64,000 nucleotides of DNA from Geoglobus ahangari. GTDB lineage: Archaea > Halobacteriota > Archaeoglobi > Archaeoglobales > Archaeoglobaceae. The DNA lies in assembly GCF_001006045.1 (NCBI RefSeq), contig NZ_CP011267.1:1054001-1118000 (forward strand), written 5' to 3'. Positions 53,865-61,795 of this stretch are shown here, one piece after another (the stretch's first letter is position 1; every line of letters begins with the position of its first letter). A program made the translations under genes and the position numbers. A model generated the notes under the pieces. The model searched no databases, was not told the DNA's origin, and saw only the letters and a program-made list of their open reading frames with translations.

Positions 53865-55094
53865 ATGGGAAGTATGACGGAGGACATGATTGAGAGTCCG
53901 GCTGGAAATGAGGACATCATTCTGAAGCTCAGGATACTCGAGAGAGAGTATGAAAGGCTCAAGGAGCTTTATAAACGGCTGGAAGATGAGAAGAGGTTTG
54001 TTGAGTCCGAGAGGATCAGGTTTGAACGTGAGGTTAGGAGACTCAGAAGCGAGATTGAGAGGTTACGCTCACCACCCTTAATCGTAGGAACAGTTTCAGA
54101 CGTCCTTGAGGACGGTAGAGTTGTGGTTAAGAGCTCTACCGGGCCGAAATTCCTCGTTAACGTCTCCCAGTACGTTGACATGTCCGAGCTCAAGCCCGGT
54201 GCGAGGGTGGCAATGAACCAGCAGACGCTTGCAGTCGTTAGCGTGCTTCCGAGCCCGAAGGATCCGACTGTCTACGGATTCGAGATCGAGGAGAAGCCGA
54301 ACGTCACGTACTCCGACATCGGTGGTCTTGACAAGCAGATCGAGGAAGTGAGGGAGGCTGTGGAGCTTCCACTGCTCAAACCAGAGCTGTTCGCCGAGGT
54401 TGGCATTGAGCCACCCAAGGGCGTGCTGCTCTATGGGCCCCCGGGCACAGGAAAGACCCTGATCGCTAAAGCTGTGGCTACAGAGACAAACGCGACATTC
54501 ATTAGAGTCGTGGGAAGCGAGTTCGTCCAGAAGTACATAGGCGAGGGTGCGAGGCTCGTGAGGGAGGTCTTTGACCTTGCGAGGGAGAAGGCACCGACAA
54601 TACTGTTCATTGACGAAATTGATGCAATAGCTGCGAGGAGGACGAACAGCGACACAAGCGGTGACAGGGAGGTTCAGAGGACGCTGATGCAGCTGCTTGC
54701 GGAAATGGACGGCTTCGATCCGAGGGGAGACGTGAAGATCATAGGCGCGACCAACAGGATAGATATCCTCGACCCGGCGATACTCAGGCCCGGTAGATTT
54801 GACAGGATAATTGAGATTCCGATGCCCAACCTTGAGGGCAGGATGCAGATATTCAGGATCCACACGAGGAAGATGAAGATCGCGGAGGATGTGGACTTCA
54901 GAAGGCTGGCCGAGATGACTGAGGGTGCGAGCGGTGCTGACATAAAGGCCATAGTCACCGAGGCAGGAATGTTCGCGATAAAGCAGGAGAAGGCGAGGGT
55001 GACCATGGAGGACTTCGAGAGGGCGATTGCAAAGGTGCTGAAGAAGGACAGCAAGCCCGTGAAGTTCGAGGCAAAGGGCGTGATGTTCGTCTGA
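53865..55094 (+). CDS. pan: Proteasome-activating nucleotidase PAN
   Basis: The 409-residue AAA ATPase has an N-terminal coiled coil (about residues 18-68, heptads of Leu, Glu and Arg), an OB domain (70-125), Walker A GPPGTGKT, Walker [11 protein letters not shown], and the second region of homology [20 protein letters not shown]. It unfolds proteins for the 20S proteasome. ATG 53874 (MTEDM) is an equally possible start. Unusually, the C-terminal three residues are Met-Phe-Val, where proteasome-opening ATPases normally end in hydrophobic-Tyr-X. Confidence 0.95.
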   Translation: MGSMTEDMIESPAGNEDIILKLRILEREYERLKELYKRLEDEKRFVESERIRFEREVRRLRSEIERLRSPPLIVGTVSDVLEDGRVVVKSSTGPKFLVNVSQYVDMSELKPGARVAMNQQTLAVVSVLPSPKDPTVYGFEIEEKPNVTYSDIGGLDKQIEEVREAVELPLLKPELFAEVGIEPPKGVLLYGPPGTGKTLIAKAVATETNATFIRVVGSEFVQKYIGEGARLVREVFDLAREKAPTILFIDEIDAIAARRTNSDTSGDREVQRTLMQLLAEMDGFDPRGDVKIIGATNRIDILDPAILRPGRFDRIIEIPMPNLEGRMQIFRIHTRKMKIAEDVDFRRLAEMTEGASGADIKAIVTEAGMFAIKQEKARVTMEDFERAIAKVLKKDSKPVKFEAKGVMFV

Positions 55095-55096
55095 TG

Positions 55097-55117
55097 CCCC
55101 TTCCGGGGGTCTCCCCC
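55097..55117 (+). terminator. Possible stem-loop after PAN
   Basis: GGGGG-TCT-CCCCC (55105-55117) is a perfect hairpin next to the PAN stop; CCCC-TTCC-GGGG (55097-55108) competes with it. No T-run follows; instead the TATA-like ATTTATAAAG of the next gene begins at 55121. It may stabilise the PAN mRNA end or separate the units. Confidence 0.35.
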
Positions 55118-55159
55118 AAAATTTATAAAGATTAATCGTTACCCTTTTCTGGTGAGGCA

Positions 55160-56908
55160 ATGATTCCGCCTAAGGAATTACTCAGGAAGATCGTTCCATT
55201 TTCATACCTCACCGGAGATGAGCTCGACAGGCTCATTGGCGGTATGGAGGTCGAGATTTTCGAAGAGGGAGAGACGATAATCAAGAAGGGCAAGAAGACG
55301 AAGTACGTCTACTTCATCTATTCCGGAAGGGTTCTCCTGAAAAATGACGTGGAGGAGAGGCTGACCAAGGGCGAGCTCTTCGCGGTCACGTCTGCCGTTG
55401 AGGGTACGCCCTTCAACGCAACCGCCGTTGCCGAGGAGGACACGATATGCTACCTCTTCGACGGCAGGGTCTTCAGGGAGGTCATGGAGAGCAACTCCAA
55501 GTTCAGGATATTCTTTGAGACCTTCGCTGAGAGGAGGTTCAGGGAGCTCAGGTTCGACACTCAGGTCGAGGAGCTGCTACTCAAGCCGGTAATCGAACTC
55601 GTCCATCGAAGGCCCATTACCTGCACCCCTGACTGCGTCGTCAAGGAAGCTTCACGGACGATGCTCGAGAAGTCAGTGGGGAGCCTTGTGGTCGTGAACG
55701 CGGGAAGGCCAGTGGGGATTTTCACGGACACCGACCTGAAGAAGGCGGTTGCGAGCGAGAGGATAGACGGGGAAGTGAGGGAGTTCATGACCCCGAACCT
55801 CATAACCTCCGAGAGCAGAGAGCCGGTTTTTGAGGCGTACATAAAGATGATAGAGGCGGGAGTCAACCACCTCGTGATAGTGAACGGTGATGCGCTGGAG
55901 GGAGTCATCTCCATAAAGGACGTTCTCTCGGTCTTCGAGCCATTTGCCAAGGTCATAAGGATCTACAGGAGGCTCAGGAGGACGGACGACTTCACCGAGA
56001 TGCGGGACATGATGGCCACCGTCAGGGATGAGGTTAGGGTTCTCGTGAGCAAGGGTGTGGGCTTCCACGACCTCTCGAGGATGATAAACGCGATTTACGA
56101 TCAGACCTACGTGAGGGTGATAGAGCTTCTCTCCAAGGAGTACGGGGTTCACAGGGACTTCTCGTGGGTCAACATGGGGAGCAGTGGGAGGAAGGAGCAG
56201 GTAATAGCCACGGATCAGGACAATGCCGTGATATTTGAAACCGAAGTCCCGCAAGAATTCCTCGCTGAGGTGAACGAGACGATGGACTACGTGGGCATAC
56301 CAAAATGCGTCGCCGGCTACATGGCCTCGAACTGGCACCACAGCATAGACGAGTGGAAGAGGATGTTCGAGGAGTGGTTCAACGAGCCGGTGCCGAAGAA
56401 CCTGAGACTCCTGACAGTATTCCTCGACATGAGGCACATCTACGGCGACAAGCGACTTTACGACGAGCTCATCGACCACATCTTCGAGGTGAAGAACATG
56501 CAGGCACTGAGGTTTCTGGCGTACGACGCCACGTCCCTTGAGCCACCCATAGGAATCTTCGGCATCAAGGACATTGACAAGGGGATAGACGTGAAGAAGC
56601 ACGGGATCTACCCAATTGTCAACGCCGTCAGGGTTTTTGCCGTGGATGAGGGGATCAGGGAGACGAACACCCTGTCAAGGATCTCGGAGCTCGAGCACGT
56701 GTTTGGGGAGAGGAGGGTTGAGGAGCTGAAAGAGAGCTTTGAGTTCCTTCAGGATCTCAGGCTGAAGCATCAGGCACACAAGAGCGACAACCTGATAAAC
56801 CAGAATGAGCTCGAGAAGCTCGATCTGGTGATACTGAGGGAGGCTTTCAAGATTATAAAGAACTTTCAGGGCTTTGTTAGAAGGTATTACGGGGTGGACA
56901 GGCTTTGA
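55160..56908 (+). CDS. Cyclic-nucleotide-binding/CBS/DUF294 signalling protein
   Basis: The 582-residue protein has a cNMP-binding-like beta barrel (about 5-125), a CBS pair (about 140-265, with MTPNLITSESREPVFEAYIK), a DUF294 nucleotidyltransferase-like domain (GSSGRKEQVIATDQDNAVI, about 350-370) and a C-terminal DUF294_C helical domain. The GSSGR-x9-DQD pattern is that of GlnD-type nucleotidyltransferases. This architecture plus a DnaQ-like exonuclease next to an SSS symporter is a recurring bacterial and archaeal set and suggests control of the symporter. The activity is unproven. Confidence 0.9.
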   Translation: MIPPKELLRKIVPFSYLTGDELDRLIGGMEVEIFEEGETIIKKGKKTKYVYFIYSGRVLLKNDVEERLTKGELFAVTSAVEGTPFNATAVAEEDTICYLFDGRVFREVMESNSKFRIFFETFAERRFRELRFDTQVEELLLKPVIELVHRRPITCTPDCVVKEASRTMLEKSVGSLVVVNAGRPVGIFTDTDLKKAVASERIDGEVREFMTPNLITSESREPVFEAYIKMIEAGVNHLVIVNGDALEGVISIKDVLSVFEPFAKVIRIYRRLRRTDDFTEMRDMMATVRDEVRVLVSKGVGFHDLSRMINAIYDQTYVRVIELLSKEYGVHRDFSWVNMGSSGRKEQVIATDQDNAVIFETEVPQEFLAEVNETMDYVGIPKCVAGYMASNWHHSIDEWKRMFEEWFNEPVPKNLRLLTVFLDMRHIYGDKRLYDELIDHIFEVKNMQALRFLAYDATSLEPPIGIFGIKDIDKGIDVKKHGIYPIVNAVRVFAVDEGIRETNTLSRISELEHVFGERRVEELKESFEFLQDLRLKHQAHKSDNLINQNELEKLDLVILREAFKIIKNFQGFVRRYYGVDRL

Positions 56909-57516
56909 GGGACGTGAGGTTTGCGGTGGTGGATGTAGAGACGACAGGACTCGACCTCAGGAAGGATGAGGTGATCAGCGTCGCCATTCTGCCGATGGAC
57001 GGGCTCAAGATACTTGTTGGCAGCGCATACCACACGTTTGTCAGGCCCAAGTCCTTCAGGGTGTCCTCCATAAAGTACCACGGGATAACTCCTGAAATCC
57101 TTGAAAACGCTCCATCATTCTGCGAGGTCTCTGAGGAGATCATGGAGAAGATTGATGACAGAGTGCTCGTCGGTCACGGGGTGAGCATAGACGTGGAGTT
57201 CCTGCAGAAGGAGTTTGGTAAGTGCGGGAAGAAGGTGAGGTTTGAGAAGTCCCTGGATATTGCTCTGGTCGAGAGGGTCATCGGGGAGATCTTCGGTGAG
57301 AGGCCGAGCAGGGAGGAGCTCACCCTCGAGTCACTCGCGAGGAAGTACAACGTCCCCCTCGTCTACAGGCACAGCGCTATGGCTGATGCGTACATTGAGG
57401 CTCAGATCTTCCAGATACAGATGATGCGGCTGATGAAGTACGGCATAAATTCCCTCAGTGCTCTCGAGTCCTTCATCTCCCGCCTCGGCATCTCTGACTC
57501 CCATTTTATTTTCTGA
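56905..57516 (+). CDS. DEDDh 3'-5' exonuclease-family protein (DnaQ-like)
   Basis: The 203-residue protein has the exonuclease motifs: VVDVETTGLD (Exo I, DxE), VGHGVSIDVEFL (Exo II) and HSAMADAYIEA (Exo III, H-x4-D). The best start is TTG 56905, 4 bp inside the DUF294 gene; no ATG is close. Its pairing with the DUF294/CBS protein and a symporter suggests a specialised role such as nucleotide or RNA signalling turnover rather than replication proofreading; this is inference. Confidence 0.88.
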   Translation: MRDVRFAVVDVETTGLDLRKDEVISVAILPMDGLKILVGSAYHTFVRPKSFRVSSIKYHGITPEILENAPSFCEVSEEIMEKIDDRVLVGHGVSIDVEFLQKEFGKCGKKVRFEKSLDIALVERVIGEIFGERPSREELTLESLARKYNVPLVYRHSAMADAYIEAQIFQIQMMRLMKYGINSLSALESFISRLGISDSHFIF

Positions 57517-57615
57517 TTGATTCGTCATTATTATTAAAGAACTAAGAAAATTTATAACAGCCAATTGCGAAAAGTTTAAATTAATCATGAATTTTACTTA
57601 ACGTAAGGTGAGACT

Positions 57616-57846
57616 ATGCCTTGGCCGCCGAAGGTGTTTTGGCTGGGAGTTTTAGTGATGTATGGGTACACATTCCTGATGTGGGCCCTAGAAGCGACAG
57701 CGCACATCAACCACATCTGGATAGGACCAGTGCTTGCGCCGACGATCTACGCGAGTCTAATAGGGACGTTCATCATACCAGTGGTGGTAGCGTTCCTGTA
57801 CTTCTACATACCCGAAAAGGCTGAAGAAGCGAGAGGTGGTAGCTGA
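57616..57846 (+). CDS. Small two-helix subunit of the sodium:solute symporter
   Basis: The 76-residue protein has two hydrophobic helices (about 8-27 and 42-65) and a charged tail. It sits where the DUF4212 small subunit usually precedes an SSS symporter, and overlaps the symporter start by 1 bp (TGATG). The sequence is not typical DUF4212 in its first half, so the name rests on position and topology. The ribosome site AAGGTGAG is 5-6 nt before ATG 57616. Confidence 0.75.
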   Translation: MPWPPKVFWLGVLVMYGYTFLMWALEATAHINHIWIGPVLAPTIYASLIGTFIIPVVVAFLYFYIPEKAEEARGGS

Positions 57847-59450
57847 TGGCCGTGGATCCGATTGTTGTGGGTGTTACGGTTTTGTACTTTTTGGTAACGA
57901 TATACATCGGTTGGTGGAGCAAGCAGAAGCTTAAGAGCGCCACCGACTACTACGTTGCCGGAAGGCAGATTGGCAGCTTTGTCAACGGACTTGCGCTCGA
58001 GTCAACGTACCTGAGCCCCGCATCGATGCTCGGTTTGCCGGCGTACATATTCATACTGGGATATCCGTTCTGGTGGGCTATGGCCGCCATCATCCTCGGA
58101 ATGCCGCTGGCAACGCTGCTTACAGCTTCAGCCCTCAGAAAGTACGCACCGACCAGCTTCGCGGACTACTATGCTGACAGGTACAAGGACGAGAAGCTCA
58201 GGTGGCTCATCGGTGTCATCGTTGCGTTCGGTTCGATACTGTACATAACGCTGTCCATCGTCGGTATGGCTCTGTTCCTGCTCGCCATACTGAAGATCAA
58301 CTACATCTATGGAGTTATAATCGGTACAGTGATCGTTCTGCTGTACGTTGTCTGGGGAGGAATGATCGCCACCTCGTGGAACGCAGCGTTCCAGGCAGCG
58401 CTGATGACCGTCGCAGCAGTTATTGCAGCGATAGTCATGATTGGAAAGCTCGGAGGTCTTCAGGGCTTCCATGAGGCTGTGCTTGCCAACAACCCGAAGT
58501 TCTTCAACACCGCCAGTGACCCGCAGCCACCGCACGCGTTCGTTGGGACGTGGCTGGCCATAGTTGGATGGTACTTCACGTGGCACTTTGGATTTGCAGT
58601 CATGCCATACACGGTCGTCAGGTTCTTCACGACCATGGACATCAAGACCGCAAGGAGGAGCATCTTCTGGACGGCTCTCTTCGCAGGTATCTTCTACATG
58701 GCGCTACAGATCATCGGTGCCGGAGCCAAGGTCATGATCGAGAACTACCACCCGCTCGCTGCTGAGGCAGGAGGCAAGGCTGTTGGCGTTCTGAAGATAA
58801 TCCAGCAGACGTACCAGGTCGGTTCAGTCCTCGACTACTCGATGATCGCCGCTGTTGAGGCCTTGTCCAACCCGCTCGTCCTCGGTATCCTCGCAGCCGG
58901 TGGACTGGCCATAGCCATGTCAACCGCTGCCGGATGGGTCATGGTCGTCAACACCCTCGTCACAAGAGACCTGCTCGGCATGCAGCTCAAAAGCAAGTAC
59001 GCTCAGGAGAACCCGGTTACGACCGCAAGGATCGTCTCGATCGTCTTCCTGATCGTCGGTATGATCATCTCATTCAACCCGCCAGCGCTCGTCCTTGACC
59101 TCTCAGGATGGGCATTCGTTGCCCTCATTGCCTCCATAGGCCCAGGACTTGTCCTCGGACTGTGGTGGAAGAGGGCCACAAGGACTGCAATGTGGACGAC
59201 TGCGATAATAATGTTCTTCCTGCACCTCTACGCATGGATGTACGCGAAGTTCAACCTCGGCCACCACGCGTGGTTCTTCCTGAACCAGATGCTCTTCGGA
59301 GACAACAAGGCCGCATGGATCGTCACACCACACCAGTTCTGGGCGATCCCGGTGGGCTTCATCCTGTTCGTCATAATCTCGCTGCTCACCAGCCCGCCGG
59401 ATGAGGAGACCGTGCAGAAGTACTGCGTTGAGCTGACCGAGAACGTTTGA
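57846..59450 (+). CDS. Sodium:solute symporter (SSS family, acetate/organic-acid type)
   Basis: The 534-residue protein has about 13 helices and the SSS core: SKQKLKSATDYYVAGRQIGSF, ALESTYLSPASMLGLPAYIF, YADRYKDEKLRWLIG, and AAGGLAIAMSTAAGWVMVVNTLVTRD (the Na+-site helix region of ActP/VC_2705-type transporters). It imports a monocarboxylate such as acetate, or another acid, with Na+. The CoA-transferase genes 60 bp downstream suggest that the acid is activated by CoA transfer. Confidence 0.92.
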   Translation: MAVDPIVVGVTVLYFLVTIYIGWWSKQKLKSATDYYVAGRQIGSFVNGLALESTYLSPASMLGLPAYIFILGYPFWWAMAAIILGMPLATLLTASALRKYAPTSFADYYADRYKDEKLRWLIGVIVAFGSILYITLSIVGMALFLLAILKINYIYGVIIGTVIVLLYVVWGGMIATSWNAAFQAALMTVAAVIAAIVMIGKLGGLQGFHEAVLANNPKFFNTASDPQPPHAFVGTWLAIVGWYFTWHFGFAVMPYTVVRFFTTMDIKTARRSIFWTALFAGIFYMALQIIGAGAKVMIENYHPLAAEAGGKAVGVLKIIQQTYQVGSVLDYSMIAAVEALSNPLVLGILAAGGLAIAMSTAAGWVMVVNTLVTRDLLGMQLKSKYAQENPVTTARIVSIVFLIVGMIISFNPPALVLDLSGWAFVALIASIGPGLVLGLWWKRATRTAMWTTAIIMFFLHLYAWMYAKFNLGHHAWFFLNQMLFGDNKAAWIVTPHQFWAIPVGFILFVIISLLTSPPDEETVQKYCVELTENV

Positions 59451-59510
59451 AAACGTTTAAATTTCTTTTTTCCAATTTTTGTTCTGCTGAATTCTCAGGA
59501 GGTTTTGAGT

Positions 59511-60479
59511 ATGGAGGTTCTGGATAGAGGTGACGCAGAATTTCATTTTGTCGATCCCGACGATTTCAGGGAGTACGTCAGAGACAGGAAGAACAGGAAC
59601 TGGGAAGACAAGCTGATGGATGAGAGCGAGGCGGTGAAGAAGTTCGTGAGCGATGGGGACTATCTGGCCTACGACTTCTCGAGCCTTACGAGGGGACCGC
59701 AGAGCCTGATAAGGGAGATAATCAGGCAGAGGAAAAAGTACCTTTGGATATGCGCGAAGTTCACACTGCTCGAGAGCGTGCTGCTCGCGGGTGCTGGCTG
59801 CATAGACAAGATAGATGTGGGCTTTCTCGGATTTGGCCCGTACATAGCCAGAAAGGTGCAGAACGGGGAAGTGAAGGTCTACGACTGGAGCAACGGCAGC
59901 ATAACCTACAGGCTCATCGCCGGGGCTATGGGAGTGCCGTTCATACCCGCAAGGGATCTGCTCGGAACCGACACGTTCAAGAAATCCGGAGCAATGGCGG
60001 TCAAAGACCCCTTCACAGGAAAGCCCGTTGCATTACTTCCAGCCCTGAATCCGGATGTGGCGATAATTCACGTGCAGGAGGCCGACATCTACGGGAACGC
60101 GAGGGTGTACGGCCCTACTGTAGCGACCCTCGAAACTGCAATGGCGTCAAAGAAGGTCATAATCTCTGCTGAAAGAATTGTGGAGACCATCGAGTTCAGG
60201 AAGGAGCCGAACATGACCATAATCCCGTACTACCTTGTCGATGCAGTTGTACACGCTCCCTTTGGCGCATACCCCGGTGGAACTCAGGGCTACTACGAGA
60301 TGGACTCCGAGCACTACCTGATGCTCTCCTCGATAAGGGAGGAGGAGGACATGCAAAGGTACCTCGAGGAGTACATATACAGCGTGGACAGCCACGAGGA
60401 GTTTCTGGAGAAGAGGGTTGGGATGAAGAAGCTCAAGGAATTGATTAAGAAGGCGCAGATTCTGGAGGGATACAGATGA
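59511..60479 (+). CDS. CoA-transferase subunit A (glutaconate CoA-transferase-like)
   Basis: About 322 residues with the GctA pattern: SRL-like SSLTRGPQSLIREIIRQRKK, LLAGAGCIDKIDVGFLGFGP, NGSITYRLIAGAMGVPFIPA then RDLLGTD, and VAIIHVQEADIYGNARVYGP. It forms a heteromer with subunit B and moves CoA from acyl- or acetyl-CoA to a carboxylic acid. ATG 59511, 8 nt after AGGAGGT, is favoured over TTG 59505. It overlaps subunit B by 4 bp. T-runs at 59466-59471 and 59476-59480 may end the upstream transcript. Confidence 0.9.
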   Translation: MEVLDRGDAEFHFVDPDDFREYVRDRKNRNWEDKLMDESEAVKKFVSDGDYLAYDFSSLTRGPQSLIREIIRQRKKYLWICAKFTLLESVLLAGAGCIDKIDVGFLGFGPYIARKVQNGEVKVYDWSNGSITYRLIAGAMGVPFIPARDLLGTDTFKKSGAMAVKDPFTGKPVALLPALNPDVAIIHVQEADIYGNARVYGPTVATLETAMASKKVIISAERIVETIEFRKEPNMTIIPYYLVDAVVHAPFGAYPGGTQGYYEMDSEHYLMLSSIREEEDMQRYLEEYIYSVDSHEEFLEKRVGMKKLKELIKKAQILEGYR

Positions 60480-61252
60480 AGGAGTTTACTGATGTCGAGT
60501 TCATGATATGTCAGGCCGCGAGACTTCTGGAGGACAACAAGACGGTTTTCGTGGGCTGGGGGATGCCGCAGGTCGTTGCGCTCCTCGCTGAGAGGCTCTA
60601 CACTCCGAACATAACTCAGGTGTTCGAGTTTGGTGCTATCGGCCCTCAGAGCAGAACCCCGTTCCTGAGGGGCACGATGGGGGGGCCGCAGAACACGTAC
60701 AGGAGTCTGCAGTGGTGCAGCATGGGGCTGGCGTTCAGCTACGCTCAGGTTGGGTACATAGACTACGGAATGCTCGGAGCGGCGCAGATAGACAAGTACG
60801 GCAACATAAACTCCACAATGATTGGCGACGATTACGAGAGGCCCAAGGTGAGGTTCCCGGGAAGCGGTGGAGGTAACGAGGTCGCGAGCTACTGCTGGAA
60901 GACGATAATCGTGATGAACCACGAGAAGCGCAGGTTTGTTGAGAGGTGCGACTTCATCACCTCTCCCGGCCACGTGATTGACGGCAAGACGAGGGAGGAG
61001 TATGGATTGCCGAAGGGCACGGGCCCGTGGAGGGTTGTGACATCGAAGGCCATGTTCGACTTCGATGAGGATACCAAGGTGATGAGGCTCATAGCCGTGA
61101 GGGAGGGACTGAGCGTAGATGATGTGGTCAGCGACATGGGCTTCGAGCCTGTAATTGCTGACGACATTCAGGTTCTCGAGCCGCCGACGGACGAGGAGCT
61201 CAGGATACTCAGGGAGGAGATCGACCCGTACGGGCTCGTGATAAAGAAGTGA
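60476..61252 (+). CDS. CoA-transferase subunit B (glutaconate CoA-transferase-like)
   Basis: The 258-residue protein matches GctB-type subunits, with VFVGWGMPQVVALLAERLYT, VFEFGAIGPQ (holding the catalytic Glu region), DYGMLGAAQIDKYGNINSTM and GSGGGNEVASYC. Together with subunit A it activates an organic acid, probably one imported by the preceding symporter. The exact acid is not readable; glutaconate, 3-oxoacids or other dicarboxylates are options. Confidence 0.9.
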   Translation: MKEFTDVEFMICQAARLLEDNKTVFVGWGMPQVVALLAERLYTPNITQVFEFGAIGPQSRTPFLRGTMGGPQNTYRSLQWCSMGLAFSYAQVGYIDYGMLGAAQIDKYGNINSTMIGDDYERPKVRFPGSGGGNEVASYCWKTIIVMNHEKRRFVERCDFITSPGHVIDGKTREEYGLPKGTGPWRVVTSKAMFDFDEDTKVMRLIAVREGLSVDDVVSDMGFEPVIADDIQVLEPPTDEELRILREEIDPYGLVIKK

Positions 61253-61254
61253 TA

Positions 61255-61269
61255 TATCGGAATCCGATA
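61255..61269. promoter_or_regulatory. Palindromic operator TATCGG-AAT-CCGATA before the padR gene
   Basis: Two perfect 6-bp half sites with a 3-bp spacer lie directly before the TATA-like TTTTTATATTTTT (61271-61283) of the PadR gene. The position is ideal for a repressor that blocks TBP/TFB binding, most simply PadR itself. Confidence 0.55.
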
Positions 61270-61300
61270 CATTTTTATATTTTTCAGTTAAACCCTTTTT

Positions 61301-61795
61301 GTGACACACCTGAAGGGCATACTGAAGATACTCATTCTGAAGGAGCTTGAGAAGGAGAGCCTGAGCGGCCTCGAGCTCATAGACAGGATCGAGAAAAAGA
61401 CTGCCAAACGCCCTTCTCCAGGCTCGGTCTACCCGCTTTTGAAGGAGCTGCAGAGTGCCGGGTTTCTGGAGGTCAGGGCTGTCGGAAAGAGCAAGGTGTA
61501 CTCTCTGTCCGAACTCGGGAGGAGGGCGCTAACTGAGTATGCTGAAAAGGAGATGCAGGCGCTGCTCACGAAGCTCGGAGTCCTGAAGGAGTGGGGGATT
61601 CTGAGCGAAGATGAGTACGACAACCTGACCGAGTTCATGAAGATGAAGCGCGAGAACTTCCTCAGGCTGTTCGAGCTCAGGAACTGGGTCAAGTTCGTGG
61701 TCATGCTCTCAAGAGCTGCAGCCGAGTCAAGGGAGAGGGCTGAGAAAATGCTCGAGAAGGCGATTGAGTGCATTTCGGAAGAGGTGGGAGAATGA
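61301..61795 (+). CDS. PadR-family transcription regulator
   Basis: The 164-residue protein has a PadR winged helix (LKGILKILILKELEKESLSG, PSPGSVYPLLKELQSAGFLE, KVYSLSELGRRAL) and a helical C-terminal dimer domain. It starts with GTG 61301, about 25 bp after the TATA box, so the mRNA is probably leaderless. It overlaps the exported-protein gene by ATGA, and the following MFS exporter fits a drug- or metabolite-induced efflux operon. Confidence 0.88.
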   Translation: MTHLKGILKILILKELEKESLSGLELIDRIEKKTAKRPSPGSVYPLLKELQSAGFLEVRAVGKSKVYSLSELGRRALTEYAEKEMQALLTKLGVLKEWGILSEDEYDNLTEFMKMKRENFLRLFELRNWVKFVVMLSRAAAESRERAEKMLEKAIECISEEVGE

